A model generated the notes under the pieces. It was not told the DNA's origin, ran no database searches, and saw only the letters and a list, made by a program, of their open reading frames with translations. Positions 43,179-51,328 of a stretch of 62,459 bases of DNA are shown piece by piece (the first letter of the stretch is position 1; every line of letters begins with the position of its first letter). The stretch spans positions 1-62,459 of the forward strand of contig NZ_BCQP01000071.1 in the NCBI RefSeq assembly GCF_001552135.1, written 5' to 3'. The DNA comes from Actinomadura chibensis NBRC 106107 (GTDB lineage: Bacteria; Actinomycetota; Actinomycetes; Streptosporangiales; Streptosporangiaceae). The translations under genes and the position numbers were made by a program.

Positions 43179-43871
43179 TTAGGCCGACTCGGATGTGTCC
43201 GGCGGCTCAGGGCCTCGCTCGATCCGGCGGGCGAGCGCGATGGCGAACTCTCCCGCCTCCGCGCCGTCGATCACGCGGTGGTCGAAGGTGACCGTCAGGT
43301 TGGCGATGGTGCGGATCGTGATCGCACCCCCGCGCACCACCGGCCGGTCGACCGCCCGGTGCACGCCGACGATGGCGGTCTGCGGGGGGTTGACCAACGG
43401 TGTGGCGAGCACGCCGCCGCGCCTGCCGGGGCTGGTGACGGTGATGGTCGGGTCCGTGAGGTCGCGGCGGTCGAGTCGGCCCGAGCGCGCCCGGCGGGCG
43501 AGAGCGGTCACCTCCGCGGCGATCTCTTCGACGCTCTTGGCCGCGGGCTCGCGGACGACCGGCACCATCAGTCCTCGTTCGGTGTCGACGGCGACGCCGA
43601 CGTCGCACCGGTCGAAGACGGTCAGGTGCGCCTCTTCCACATGGGCGTTGAACAGCGGGTGATCGGCGACGGCGCGGGCGACGGCGGCGACCGTCACCGC
43701 CAGGATCCGGTTCAGCGGCACGTCGGTGACGTCCATCTCCTCCACGACGTGCACACCGGGAATGGTGCGGTGCGACAGCGCCATCCGGTCGGCGATCATC
43801 CGGCGGACGCCGGTGATCGGCCGCCGGTCGGCACGCTGCGGCGTCTGGGCCGCGACGGTCCGTTCAGCCAT
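43179..43871 (-). CDS. E2 catalytic core of a 2-oxoacid dehydrogenase, without lipoyl domain
   Basis: 230 residues from ATG 43871; the first 8 bases overlap the end of the ABC ATPase gene (ATGGCTGA). It matches only the C-terminal acyltransferase domain of E2: RRMIADRMALSHRTIPGVHVVEEMDVTD, DVGVAVDTERGLMVPVVREPAAKS, LTDPTITVTSPGRRGGVLATPLVNPPQTAIVGVHRAVDRP, and the catalytic TFDHRVIDGAEAGEF with His and Asp. A normal E2 has lipoyl and E1/E3-binding domains before this core; they are missing. A separate lipoyl-domain gene is the first in the same operon, so the lipoyl arm is supplied in trans. A peripheral subunit-binding domain is not found on either protein. Confidence 0.85.
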   Translation of the reverse strand: MAERTVAAQTPQRADRRPITGVRRMIADRMALSHRTIPGVHVVEEMDVTDVPLNRILAVTVAAVARAVADHPLFNAHVEEAHLTVFDRCDVGVAVDTERGLMVPVVREPAAKSVEEIAAEVTALARRARSGRLDRRDLTDPTITVTSPGRRGGVLATPLVNPPQTAIVGVHRAVDRPVVRGGAITIRTIANLTVTFDHRVIDGAEAGEFAIALARRIERGPEPPDTSESA

Positions 43872-44757
43872 CGGTCCCGGCCTTCCCCCGCGCGACGCTG
43901 AGCAGGGAGGCGTCGCTGAGCGTCCCACCGGACAGGGCGGCGAACCGCTCCTGGAGCTGATGGGGCGTCACGTCGGTGAGCGCGCCGTCCTGGAGATCCA
44001 GGACGACCTTCCCGGCGTGCATCATGACCAGCCGGTCGGCGTGGTGGAGGGCGTGGGCCATGTCATGCGTCACCATCAGCGTCGTGATCCGCTGCTCGCG
44101 GACGATCCGCTCGGTGGCCTCGTTCACCCGGGCCGCGCTGTTGGGGTCGAGCGCGGCGACGTGCTCGTCGAGCAGCATCAGCGCGGGGGAGCCGAGCGAG
44201 GCCATCGCGATCGCGATCGCCTGTCGCTGCCCGCCGGAGAGCGTCCCGGAGACGGCCGACAGCCGGTTCTCCAAGCCCATGCCGAGCGGACGCAGCGCCT
44301 CCGCCGCGATGTCGCGGACGGCGTTGCGCCGTGGCCTGCGCAGCCGGAAGCGTCCTCGCTTGCCCGCGAGCGCGATCGCGAAGTTCTCCTCGATGGTCAG
44401 CGTCGAGATCATGTTGTCCTGCGGGTTCTGCCGCACCCGCGAGATCCGCCGGACGCGCCGCCAACTGGGGGCGCCGGTCATCTCGTCGCCGCGGATGAGC
44501 ACCCGTCCGCGGTCGGGCAGCACGTTGCCCGCGACCACGGACAGCATGGTCGACTTGCCGGCGCCGTTGGAGCCGATGACCGACACGATCGTCCCGGACG
44601 AGACCGTCAGGTCGACGCCGTCCAGGGCGGTGACCGGCTCGTCGCCCGCTCCTCGGAACTGCTTGTGCACCGACGCGATGACGAGGTCCGGGATCTCGGC
44701 CGCCGACCCGGCCGCCGACTCGGCCGACCCGGTCGACTCAGATGAAGCTCGCAACAC
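43864..44757 (-). CDS. ABC transporter ATP-binding protein (TrpX/X4-type system)
   Basis: 297 residues from GTG 44757, overlapping the permease end by 20 nt. Walker A GSNGAGKS lies near residues 62-69; the signature is SGTLSGGQRQAIAIAMA; Walker B is ALMLLDEHVAALDP, with DEH in place of the usual DEP, a trait I recall in the X4 ABC family (tryptophan/tyrosine-type uptake). A switch His is in VTHDMAHAL. The first 30 residues are low in complexity (Ser/Ala-rich). It energises import by the next gene's permease. Its overlap with the downstream E2 core gene makes the uptake and dehydrogenase parts one expression unit. Confidence 0.85.
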   Translation of the reverse strand: MLRASSESTGSAESAAGSAAEIPDLVIASVHKQFRGAGDEPVTALDGVDLTVSSGTIVSVIGSNGAGKSTMLSVVAGNVLPDRGRVLIRGDEMTGAPSWRRVRRISRVRQNPQDNMISTLTIEENFAIALAGKRGRFRLRRPRRNAVRDIAAEALRPLGMGLENRLSAVSGTLSGGQRQAIAIAMASLGSPALMLLDEHVAALDPNSAARVNEATERIVREQRITTLMVTHDMAHALHHADRLVMMHAGKVVLDLQDGALTDVTPHQLQERFAALSGGTLSDASLLSVARGKAGTDG

Positions 44758-45688
44758 GGTCCTCCTCGTAGAAGCGCGCCTGGGCGACGCGGCGGTCCCG
44801 GCGTCCGGCCGCGGTGGCGCTGCGCAGGGTCGCGCGGGCATGCGACCGGACGCCGATCATCGCGATGACAAGGCCGGCGGTGATGAGCTGGAGCAGGTTG
44901 GGGTTCAGGCCGAGTTGCAGGGCCCCGGCGACGGCGAACCGGTAGACGACCACCCCGACCACCAGCATGGCGACGGTGGGCCCGACGCGGGGGGAGCGGG
45001 TGAGGGTGAGCCCGACCATCATCGCGGCCAGCGCGATGACGATCACGCCGTTCTGGATGGTGACGTCCATGAACCCCTGGTTGTGCACGACCAGCCCGCC
45101 GGTGAGCGCGCCCAGCGCGTTCGCCACGGCCAGCCCGGCGGCCTGCCTGCGCTCGGTGCGGACCCCGAGGCCGCGGGCGGTCTGGATGTTCTGCCCGGCG
45201 GCGACCAGGGACAGCCCGTACTCGGTGCGCAGGAACCACAGGAACGCGACGGACAGGACCAGCGCCACCCCGCCGCCGGTGACGATGGTGGCGGTGCGGA
45301 AGCTCAGGTCGGTGCCGTCCGCCCAGCTGAACGCCGTCTTCGCCCCCGCCAGCGACAGGTTGCCCGAGCTCATCACGACCAGGCACACCGAGTACGCCGC
45401 CGTCGCCACGAGGATGCTGGCCAGCAGCACGTTCAGCCGCAGCAGCAGGTGCAGCGTCGCGGTGACCAGGCCGCAGGCGGCTCCGGCGGCCATGGCGGCG
45501 AGCAGGCCGACGACCGGATGGTGCCCGTGCACGGCGAGCACCGCGGCGACCGAGCCGCCGATCCCGAACGACCCCTGCAGGGTCAGGTCGGGCAGGCTCA
45601 TGACCCCCATCGCCAGGTAGATCCCCAGCACCAGCGGGACATACAGGAGGCCCACCTGGACGGCGACCTCGAACAGATTCCACAACAT
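44738..45688 (-). CDS. ABC transporter permease (X4 type)
   Basis: 316 residues with about nine hydrophobic segments, for example VGLLYVPLVLGIYLAMGVMSLPDLTLQGSFGIGGSVAAVLA at the N-terminus, AALVLSVAFLWFLRTEYGLSLVAAGQNIQTARGLG, a conserved cytoplasmic loop, and MMVGLTLTRSPRVGPTVAMLVVGVVVYRFAVAG. This pattern is that of the permease in X4-type (DUF-like BPD_transp_2) amino-acid or aromatic-compound importers. It starts 18 nt after the stop of the substrate-binding protein gene and overlaps the ATPase start, so it is fully within the operon. Confidence 0.85.
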   Translation of the reverse strand: MLWNLFEVAVQVGLLYVPLVLGIYLAMGVMSLPDLTLQGSFGIGGSVAAVLAVHGHHPVVGLLAAMAAGAACGLVTATLHLLLRLNVLLASILVATAAYSVCLVVMSSGNLSLAGAKTAFSWADGTDLSFRTATIVTGGGVALVLSVAFLWFLRTEYGLSLVAAGQNIQTARGLGVRTERRQAAGLAVANALGALTGGLVVHNQGFMDVTIQNGVIVIALAAMMVGLTLTRSPRVGPTVAMLVVGVVVYRFAVAGALQLGLNPNLLQLITAGLVIAMIGVRSHARATLRSATAAGRRDRRVAQARFYEEDRVASFI

Positions 45689-45706
45689 TCCCGCACGCTC
45701 CCGGCG

Positions 45707-46681
45707 TCAGTGAGTGGTGACCGCGGACTTCTTGAGGCTCTCCGGCACCGTGATCCCCAGCGTGCCGAGCTTGGTGAGGTTGAGGTCGAGCCCGGCGGTC
45801 GGCGGGACGACCACGGGCGTGGTCGCGGGGTCCGCGCCGTCGAGGATCGCGCGCACGAGCCTGGCGACGTGCTCGCCCACGACCTTGTAGTCGTAGGTGG
45901 AGGACAGGACCCCGCCGGCCTCCACGACCTCGCTGGTGCCGCCGAACACGGGGATCTTGGCGCTGTCGGCGACCTTCATCAGCCCGCCGATCGCGCTCAG
46001 CGTCGTGGTGTCGCCGGGGATCTCGATGGCCTGCACCCGGTGGGCGAGCGACTCGGCGGCCTGGGTGACCTCCGAGCCGTTCGTGATCGTGGCCGGGATG
46101 TACCGGACGCCGAGCTTGCCGAGGTGCTCGCGGGCCTGGCGCGCCTGCGACTCGCCCGCCGGGTCGCCCAGCTTCCACACCAGCCCCACCGTGCGCAGAT
46201 CCGGCATGAGCGTCCGCATCGCGTCGATGTCGGGCACCGGGTCGATCACGTCGGCGACGCCGGTGACGTTGCCGCCCGGCCTGCCCATCGAGTCGACCAG
46301 CTTGGCGTCGACGGGCGTGGACGAGGCCGCGAACACCACCGGGACGTCCTTGATCGCGGTCGACATGAGCTGCGCCGCCGCCGTGCCGACCGGGACGACG
46401 ACGTCGCAGCCGTTGTTGAGGAACGTCTGGGCGAGCGTCTGCTCCGTCGCGGTGTCGGCGTTCGGGTTCTGCACGGTGATCTTGAGACCCTTGCCGGCCG
46501 CGTCCGCGAGCCCGCCGCGGATGCCCTTGACGAGCTCGTCGGTCACGGTGGCGGTGGCGTACTGGTCGACGCAGACGGACTTGCCGGCGTAGGCGCCGGA
46601 GCCCGAGCCGCCGCCGCAGGCGGTCAGGGTGAGGGACGCGGCCGCCAGCAGCAGGGCGCCGATCGGCATTGACGGTTTCAC
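45707..46681 (-). CDS. ABC substrate-binding lipoprotein (X4/TrpX type)
   Basis: 324 residues. The lipoprotein signal is PIGALLLAAASLTLTACGGG, with a lipobox LTAC giving a lipid-anchored Cys near residue 22, followed by a Gly/Ser linker. The mature part matches the X4 family: VCVDQYATATVTDELVKGIRGGLADAAG, VVPVGTAAAQLMSTAIKDVPVVFAASSTPVDAKLV, GNVTGVADVIDPVPDIDAMRTLMPDLRTVGLVWKLGD and IPVFGGTSEVVEAGGVLSSTYDYKVVGEHVARLV. Such proteins bind tryptophan, tyrosine or related compounds in some bacteria. Combined with the downstream enzymes, import of an amino-acid-like or aromatic substrate is likely. The ligand is not determined. Confidence 0.85.
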   Translation of the reverse strand: MKPSMPIGALLLAAASLTLTACGGGSGSGAYAGKSVCVDQYATATVTDELVKGIRGGLADAAGKGLKITVQNPNADTATEQTLAQTFLNNGCDVVVPVGTAAAQLMSTAIKDVPVVFAASSTPVDAKLVDSMGRPGGNVTGVADVIDPVPDIDAMRTLMPDLRTVGLVWKLGDPAGESQARQAREHLGKLGVRYIPATITNGSEVTQAAESLAHRVQAIEIPGDTTTLSAIGGLMKVADSAKIPVFGGTSEVVEAGGVLSSTYDYKVVGEHVARLVRAILDGADPATTPVVVPPTAGLDLNLTKLGTLGITVPESLKKSAVTTH

Positions 46682-46727
46682 AGCGACTCCTTGGCTCGGC
46701 CCGGCGGTCCCGGGCGGACCGTGCGGC

Positions 46728-48074
46728 TCATCGGGCGACCTCGGCCTGGACGTCGCGCACGGCGCGGGCCAGCGCCGCGACCGTCTCGTCGACCTGGGCG
46801 CGGGTGAAGGTGTAGGGAGGGCACACGCCGAAGCGGTCGCCGAGGTGGCCGTCGACGTTGCCGCTGAAGGACGGGTTGATCAGCACACCCAGCTCCTGGG
46901 TACGGCGAGCGATCCGCTTGCTGACCCCGAGCGCGGGGTCGAAGGGGCGCCTGGTGTCGCGGTCGGCGACGATCTCGATGCCCTGCAGCATGCCGAGGCC
47001 CGACACCTCGCCGACGACGGGTTCGTCGCCGATCGCCTCCTCGATGCAGCGGCGCAGGTAGCCGCCCACCTCCGCGGCGTTGGCGACCAGGTCGTGGCGT
47101 TGGATGTGGTGCAGCACCGCGAGGCCCACCGCGCAGGAGAGCGGGTTGCCGCCGTAGGTGAACCCGTGCTCGAAGGCGCCGCTCCCGGTCCGCACCGCCT
47201 CGTGGATCGCGCCGGTGGTGATGACGGCGCCGAGCGGGGTGTAGCCGCTGCTGATCCCCTTTCCGCACGCGATCATGTCGGGGACCGTGTCCCAGTGCTC
47301 GATCCCGAAGTTGCGGCCCGTGCGGCCCATGCCGGTCAGCACTTCGTCCACGATGAGCAGGACGTCGTACTTGTCGCAGATCTCCCGCACCCGGGCGAAG
47401 TAGCCCGGGTCGGCGACCATTCCCATGGCCGCGGCTCCCACCACCGGCTCGGCGATGAAGGCGGCGACGTGTTCCGGGCCCTCGTTGAGGATGACCCGCT
47501 CGACGTCGTCGGCGCACCGCAGGGAGCACGCCGGGGCGTCCGCGCAGAACTGGCAGCGGTAGCGGTAGGGCGGCGCCGCGTGCGCGAAGGGCAGCAGCAT
47601 CGGCGTGTACCCGACCCGGCGCAGCACGTGGCCGGTCGCCGAGAGGGCGCCGAGGGTGTTGCCGTGGTAGCTGCGCCACCTCCCGACCACCTTGTACTTC
47701 TCCGGCCGGCCGGTCTCGACGAAGTAGTGCCGGGCGAGCTTGATCGCGGTCTCGTTGGCCTCCGAGCCGCCCGAGACGAACCGGACGTAGTCCAGGCCGT
47801 CCGGCGCGAAGGCGGCGAGCTCGCGGGCCAGCGTCTCCTGCGCGTCGCTGGTGAAGCCGCCGCAGAACGCCACCGACCGGGCCTGCTCGGTCATCGCCTC
47901 GATGACCTCCTCGACGCCGTAGCCGATGCTGATCACGACGTTGCCTCCGGAGGAGGCGTCGAGGTACTGGTTGCCGTCGGTGTCCCACACGTGCACGCCC
48001 TTGGCGTGGCTCACCGTGGCGGGCAGGTTCACCAGGTCCCGGTGGAAGACCCGGGTGGCCGCGTCGGAACTCAT
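46728..48074 (-). CDS. Class III PLP aminotransferase
   Basis: 448 residues from ATG 48074, with a four-base overlap (ATGA) with the E1 beta stop. The class III set is present: GVHVWDTDGNQYLDASSG, FVSGGSEANETAIKLARHYFVETG, KVVGRWRSYHGNTLGALSATGH, EPVVGAAAMG, LLIVDEVLTGMGRTG, and CGKGISSGYTPLGAVI with the PLP lysine. A cysteine cluster RCQFCADAPACSLRCADD (about 168-185) is unusual and could bind a metal or form disulfides. In this operon it may make the 2-oxo acid for the dehydrogenase, or remove an amino group from a diamine or beta-amino acid. Ribosome coupling with E1 beta implies a functional link. Confidence 0.85.
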   Translation of the reverse strand: MSSDAATRVFHRDLVNLPATVSHAKGVHVWDTDGNQYLDASSGGNVVISIGYGVEEVIEAMTEQARSVAFCGGFTSDAQETLARELAAFAPDGLDYVRFVSGGSEANETAIKLARHYFVETGRPEKYKVVGRWRSYHGNTLGALSATGHVLRRVGYTPMLLPFAHAAPPYRYRCQFCADAPACSLRCADDVERVILNEGPEHVAAFIAEPVVGAAAMGMVADPGYFARVREICDKYDVLLIVDEVLTGMGRTGRNFGIEHWDTVPDMIACGKGISSGYTPLGAVITTGAIHEAVRTGSGAFEHGFTYGGNPLSCAVGLAVLHHIQRHDLVANAAEVGGYLRRCIEEAIGDEPVVGEVSGLGMLQGIEIVADRDTRRPFDPALGVSKRIARRTQELGVLINPSFSGNVDGHLGDRFGVCPPYTFTRAQVDETVAALARAVRDVQAEVAR

Positions 48075-49054
48075 GACTGGAATGCCTCCTGCGGGGTGGA
48101 CGCCGCCGCCACGATCTGCTCCACGTCGGGGACGTAGGCCTTCTCCAGCGGTGCGCCGAACGGGACCGGCGTGGACGGTGGGGTGAGGAACTCGATGGTG
48201 AAGCCGGGCGCGCCCCCGGTGGCCCGGACGAGCCGGGAGCACAGCTCGGACGCCGGACCGGCGCCCGGCCACGACTCGTCGACGATGAGGAGCCGTCCGG
48301 TCCGCCGCGCCGACGCGAGGACCGTGTCGACGTCGAGGGGGACGATGGTGCGGAGGTCGACGACCTCGGCCGAGACCCCCCGCTCGGTCAGGGCGGTCGC
48401 GGCCCGCAGCGCGCGCCGCACCATCAGGCCGGACGCCGCGATGGTCAGGTCCGTCCCCGCGCTGGCGACCCGGGCCGCGCCGATCGGCACCCGGAGCGCG
48501 GTGTCGACCTCGCCGCGCCCCGCGTGCAGCAGGCTCATGTGCTCCAGGAACACCACCGGGTTGGCGTCCGCGATGGCCTCGGCCATCAGCGAGTACGCGT
48601 CCTGCGGGGTGGCCGGCGCCACCAGCTTGAGCCCCGGGAAGCCCATCAGCATTCCGACGCATCCCTCGGCGTGGCCGCGGTGCGGGCCCACGCCGTACTT
48701 CGCGCGCACGACGAGGGGCACCGTCACGCGTCCCCGCGTCCGGTAGGCGACGGAGGCGCCCTCCAAGCCCAGCGGCGTGACCGCCAGGGTGAGGAACTCC
48801 GCGAACATCAGGTCGACGACCGGCCGCGCGCCCGCCATCGCGGCGCCGACGCTCGTGCCCACCATCGCCGCCTCGGAGATCGGCGCGTCGATGATCCGGC
48901 CCGTGTCGCCGAAGCGCTCCCACAGCCCCTTGGCGGAGTTCATCGGCCCGCCGAACACGCCGACGTCCTGGCCGATGAGGTAGACGGACGGATCCCGCTC
49001 CATCGCGTCGGCGACGGCCCGCACGATCGCCTCGCTCATCGTCATCCGGGTCAC
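48071..49054 (-). CDS. 2-oxoacid dehydrogenase E1 beta subunit
   Basis: 327 residues from GTG 49054, overlapping the E1 alpha stop (GTGA). The family pattern is MSEAIVRAVADAMERDPSVYLIGQDVGVFGGPMNSAKGLWERFGDTGRIIDAPISEAAMVGTSVGAAMAGARPVVDLMFAEFL in the N-terminal half, with the Glu that activates thiamine diphosphate in PISE, followed by LVVRAKYGVGPHRGHAEG and a C-terminal transketolase-type domain (VVDLRTIVPLDVDTVLASARRTGRLLIVDESW). With E1 alpha it should decarboxylate a 2-oxo acid and pass the acyl group to the lipoyl domain of the carrier. Resemblance is to acetoin/branched-chain types rather than to pyruvate dehydrogenase AceE. Confidence 0.85.
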   Translation of the reverse strand: MTRMTMSEAIVRAVADAMERDPSVYLIGQDVGVFGGPMNSAKGLWERFGDTGRIIDAPISEAAMVGTSVGAAMAGARPVVDLMFAEFLTLAVTPLGLEGASVAYRTRGRVTVPLVVRAKYGVGPHRGHAEGCVGMLMGFPGLKLVAPATPQDAYSLMAEAIADANPVVFLEHMSLLHAGRGEVDTALRVPIGAARVASAGTDLTIAASGLMVRRALRAATALTERGVSAEVVDLRTIVPLDVDTVLASARRTGRLLIVDESWPGAGPASELCSRLVRATGGAPGFTIEFLTPPSTPVPFGAPLEKAYVPDVEQIVAAASTPQEAFQS

Positions 49055-50082
49055 GAGGCGGCCCCCCAGTCCTCGGCGTAGGCCGAGGCGGACACGGCGG
49101 TCACCGGCGGCGCCTCCTCCTTGGCTCGTTCCACCAGGTCCTTCATGCGGTCGGTCTCCCTTGCCAGCTCGTGTTCGGCGTCGTCGCGGGAGAAGCCGTC
49201 CCGCCGGGCCAGCTCGTCGGCGAAGCGGGTCAGCGGGTCGCGCGCCCGCCAGGCCGCGACCTCCTCGGCGGACCTGTACGCCTCCGGGTCGTTCAGGTAG
49301 TGGCCGCCGAGCCGGTAGGTCAGGGCGTGCAGCAGGGACGGGCCGCCGCCCCGGCGGGCGCGGTCGACGGCGCGGTCCCGCTCGTCGAGGACGGCGAGCA
49401 CGTCGTTGCCGTCCACGTCGACGGCGGGGATGCCGAAGCCGGCCGCCCGCGCGGTCATGCTCCCGCCGGCGATCGCCCGCGACGCCCGCAGGGAGGTGGC
49501 GTACTGGTTGTTCTGGCAGATGAAGACGATCGGGAGGCTGAGCATCGCGGCGAGGTTCAGCGATTCCGACACGATGCCGGCGTTCGCGGTGCCGTCCCCG
49601 AAGCCGCACACCACGACGGCGTCGCCGCCGAGCCGGGACAGGTGCAGGGCGGCGCCGGTCGCGTAGGAGACGGTGGTGCCGAGCGAGCCCGAGAACATCC
49701 CGATCATGCGGTCTCCCGGCGTCGGGCAGATGTCGCCCCGCCAGTGACCACCCGATCGGCTCCCGGACGTGCCGAAGACGCCCGCGGCGACGACCGCGGG
49801 ATCCTCGCCGCGCATCAGGCTCACCGCGCACGCGCCGCGGAAATGCGGGGCCACCGCGTCCTCGGCGTCCAGCCCGGCGAACCCGCCGACCACGACCGCC
49901 TCCTCGCCGCGGGCCTCGTGCCAGTGCGGGTTGTGCGCACACATCGCCTGGTCGAAGGCCCGCGCCCGGACCATGGCCCGCCACAGCTCGCGGCGTCCCT
50001 CGGCCGTCGTGGGATCGACCCGCCCCCGGCGCCCGGCGGCCGCTTCCGTCCGGTCCGGCGCCCCACGCTCCACGGCCGTCAT
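49051..50082 (-). CDS. 2-oxoacid dehydrogenase E1 alpha subunit
   Basis: 343 residues from ATG 50082, overlapping the lipoyl gene stop by four bases. The thiamine diphosphate motif is GDGTANAGIVSESLNLAAMLSLPIVFICQNN (GDG-x-NN, about 161-191), with the preceding MIGMFSGSLGTTVSYATGAALHL and the HEARGEEAVVVGGFAGLDAEDAVAPHFRG region before it. A tight run of GDG, E and NN agrees with the E1 alpha family. The last 40 residues are helical (EHELARETDRMKDLVERAKEE). It is the second gene of the leftward operon. The substrate specificity is unknown. Confidence 0.9.
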   Translation of the reverse strand: MTAVERGAPDRTEAAAGRRGRVDPTTAEGRRELWRAMVRARAFDQAMCAHNPHWHEARGEEAVVVGGFAGLDAEDAVAPHFRGACAVSLMRGEDPAVVAAGVFGTSGSRSGGHWRGDICPTPGDRMIGMFSGSLGTTVSYATGAALHLSRLGGDAVVVCGFGDGTANAGIVSESLNLAAMLSLPIVFICQNNQYATSLRASRAIAGGSMTARAAGFGIPAVDVDGNDVLAVLDERDRAVDRARRGGGPSLLHALTYRLGGHYLNDPEAYRSAEEVAAWRARDPLTRFADELARRDGFSRDDAEHELARETDRMKDLVERAKEEAPPVTAVSASAYAEDWGAAS

Positions 50083-50321
50083 CGGGACACCTCGATCTCG
50101 GCGATCACCTGGCCGAGCCTGACGACCTCCTCGGGCTGGACGAGCCGGCTGCGCAGCACTCCGGCCACCGGCGCGTCGATCTCAAGGTTGACCTTGTCGG
50201 TCATCACCTCGGCCAGCGGCTCGCCGGCCGCGACGTCGTCCCCGACGGCCTTGAGCCACTCGGAGAAGGTCGCTTCCTCGACGCCGTCGCCCAGCTCCTC
50301 GACGGTCACCTGAAACGCCAT
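50079..50321 (-). CDS. Stand-alone lipoyl-domain carrier protein
   Basis: 80 residues. It is almost wholly one lipoyl/biotinyl domain: VTVEELGDGVEEATFSEWLKAVGDDVAAGEPLAEVMTDKVNLEIDAPVAGVL, with the lipoylated lysine in EVMTDKVNLE (about residue 44), the usual DKV signature. No E1/E3-binding or catalytic domain follows, unlike a normal E2; the catalytic core is a separate gene seven genes downstream in the same operon. It begins the operon and is divergent from the FadR-type regulator, with a double operator between. A free carrier would need to dock on E1, E2 core and E3 in trans. Confidence 0.9.
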   Translation of the reverse strand: MAFQVTVEELGDGVEEATFSEWLKAVGDDVAAGEPLAEVMTDKVNLEIDAPVAGVLRSRLVQPEEVVRLGQVIAEIEVSR

Positions 50322-50341
50322 GCCGCAGACTCCCCTGCTAT

Positions 50342-50379
50342 ATTTGGTGCTACCAATCCCGTGATTGGTAGCACCAAAT
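50342..50379. promoter_or_regulatory. Double FadR-type operator between lipoyl and GntR genes
   Basis: A perfect 17-bp inverted repeat, ATTTGGTGCTACCAATC and its complement, is separated by 4 bases. Inside each arm lies a small palindrome, TTGGTGCTACCAA at 50344-50356 and TTGGTAGCACCAA at 50365-50377, of the TTGGTNNNACCAA form expected for FadR-subfamily GntR dimers. Their centres are 21 bp apart, about two helical turns. It lies 20 bp before the leftward start and 95 bp before the rightward one. Confidence 0.8.
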
Positions 50380-50474
50380 GTGTCCCAACTGCGGAGACGG
50401 TGTCAACCACTCGGGGGAAGATGATCCGACCGCGGCAGGGAGTACACTGCCGCCGACAGAAGGCGGCCGAACCG

Positions 50475-51182
50475 ATGACAACAGACGAGGCCACGCAGGA
50501 ATCGCTGGCCCAGGTCTTCGCCGAGGACCCGGTATCCGCGGCACTGGCGAAACTGGTGCGCGGGCTCTCCCCGGGGGACCGGCTGCCTCCCGAGCGCGAC
50601 CTCGCCGCCCAGCTCAACATCAGCAGGACGGCCCTGCGTGACCGCCTCGGCGTCCTCGAAGGCCTCGGCATGCTGCGCCGCCGCACGGGCTCCGGCACCT
50701 ACGTGGAGCAGCTCAAACCGGACGCGCTGGCGCTCGCCCTGAACCTCGCCATCAGCTCATCGCACCTGCCGATCTCACACCTGGAGTCGGTGCGCATCGC
50801 GCTGGAGCGGCAGGCCGCCCACGAGGCCGCGCGGCGCGCCGACCCCGTGCTGATCGCCTACATGCGCCGGGCGGTCGACACGATGGCGGCCACGGACGAC
50901 CGCGCGGAGATCCTCGCCGCCGACCGGACCTTCCACCAGTCGCTCCTCCGGGCCGCCGGCAACCCGGCGCTCACCTTCTTCGCCGACGCGCTCTCCGACG
51001 TGCTGGCCCAGGACCTCGCGAACCGCAGCGACCGCTTCGACGCCTGCGGCTCCGACATCTCCAAACAGGTGCTGGTCGACCGGCACCTCGCCATCCACGA
51101 CGCGATCACCAGCGGCAACGCCGCCGACGCGATGCGATCGGTCGACGACCATTTCAACGCCCTACCCCCGACCCTCTCCTGA
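50475..51182 (+). CDS. GntR/FadR-family transcriptional regulator
   Basis: 235 residues from ATG 50475; earlier in-frame starts lie over the operator. The N-terminal winged HTH is VSAALAKLVRGLSPGDRLPPERDLAAQLNISRTALRDRLGVLEGLGMLRRRTGSGTYV (residues 20-77). The all-helical FCD domain follows, with RIALERQAAHEAARRA, DRTFHQSLLRAAGNPAL and VDRHLAIHDAITSGNAADAMRSVDDHF, giving the Asp/His positions that often bind a metal and an organic acid. It is divergent from the 2-oxoacid dehydrogenase/ABC operon and sits beside a double TTGGTNNNACCAA operator, so it very likely represses the operon until an acid intermediate binds. Confidence 0.9.
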   Translation: MTTDEATQESLAQVFAEDPVSAALAKLVRGLSPGDRLPPERDLAAQLNISRTALRDRLGVLEGLGMLRRRTGSGTYVEQLKPDALALALNLAISSSHLPISHLESVRIALERQAAHEAARRADPVLIAYMRRAVDTMAATDDRAEILAADRTFHQSLLRAAGNPALTFFADALSDVLAQDLANRSDRFDACGSDISKQVLVDRHLAIHDAITSGNAADAMRSVDDHFNALPPTLS

Positions 51183-51328
51183 ACCAGGCGAAACCGAATC
51201 ACCCGACCGAGCCCACCTGACGACCGCCAGCCGACCGACAATCCGAGCAGATATCACCGGCTGCGGCGATGCTGCGCCGGGGGTCTTTCCTCTCGCGGGC
51301 CCTCGCTCGTCTCTGCCAGGATTCGACG

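Noticed and set aside
43976..46672. 898-codon plus-strand frame over the ABC genes
   Set aside because: It lies antisense to three overlapping ABC genes with full motifs and is His/Asp/Gly-rich filler.
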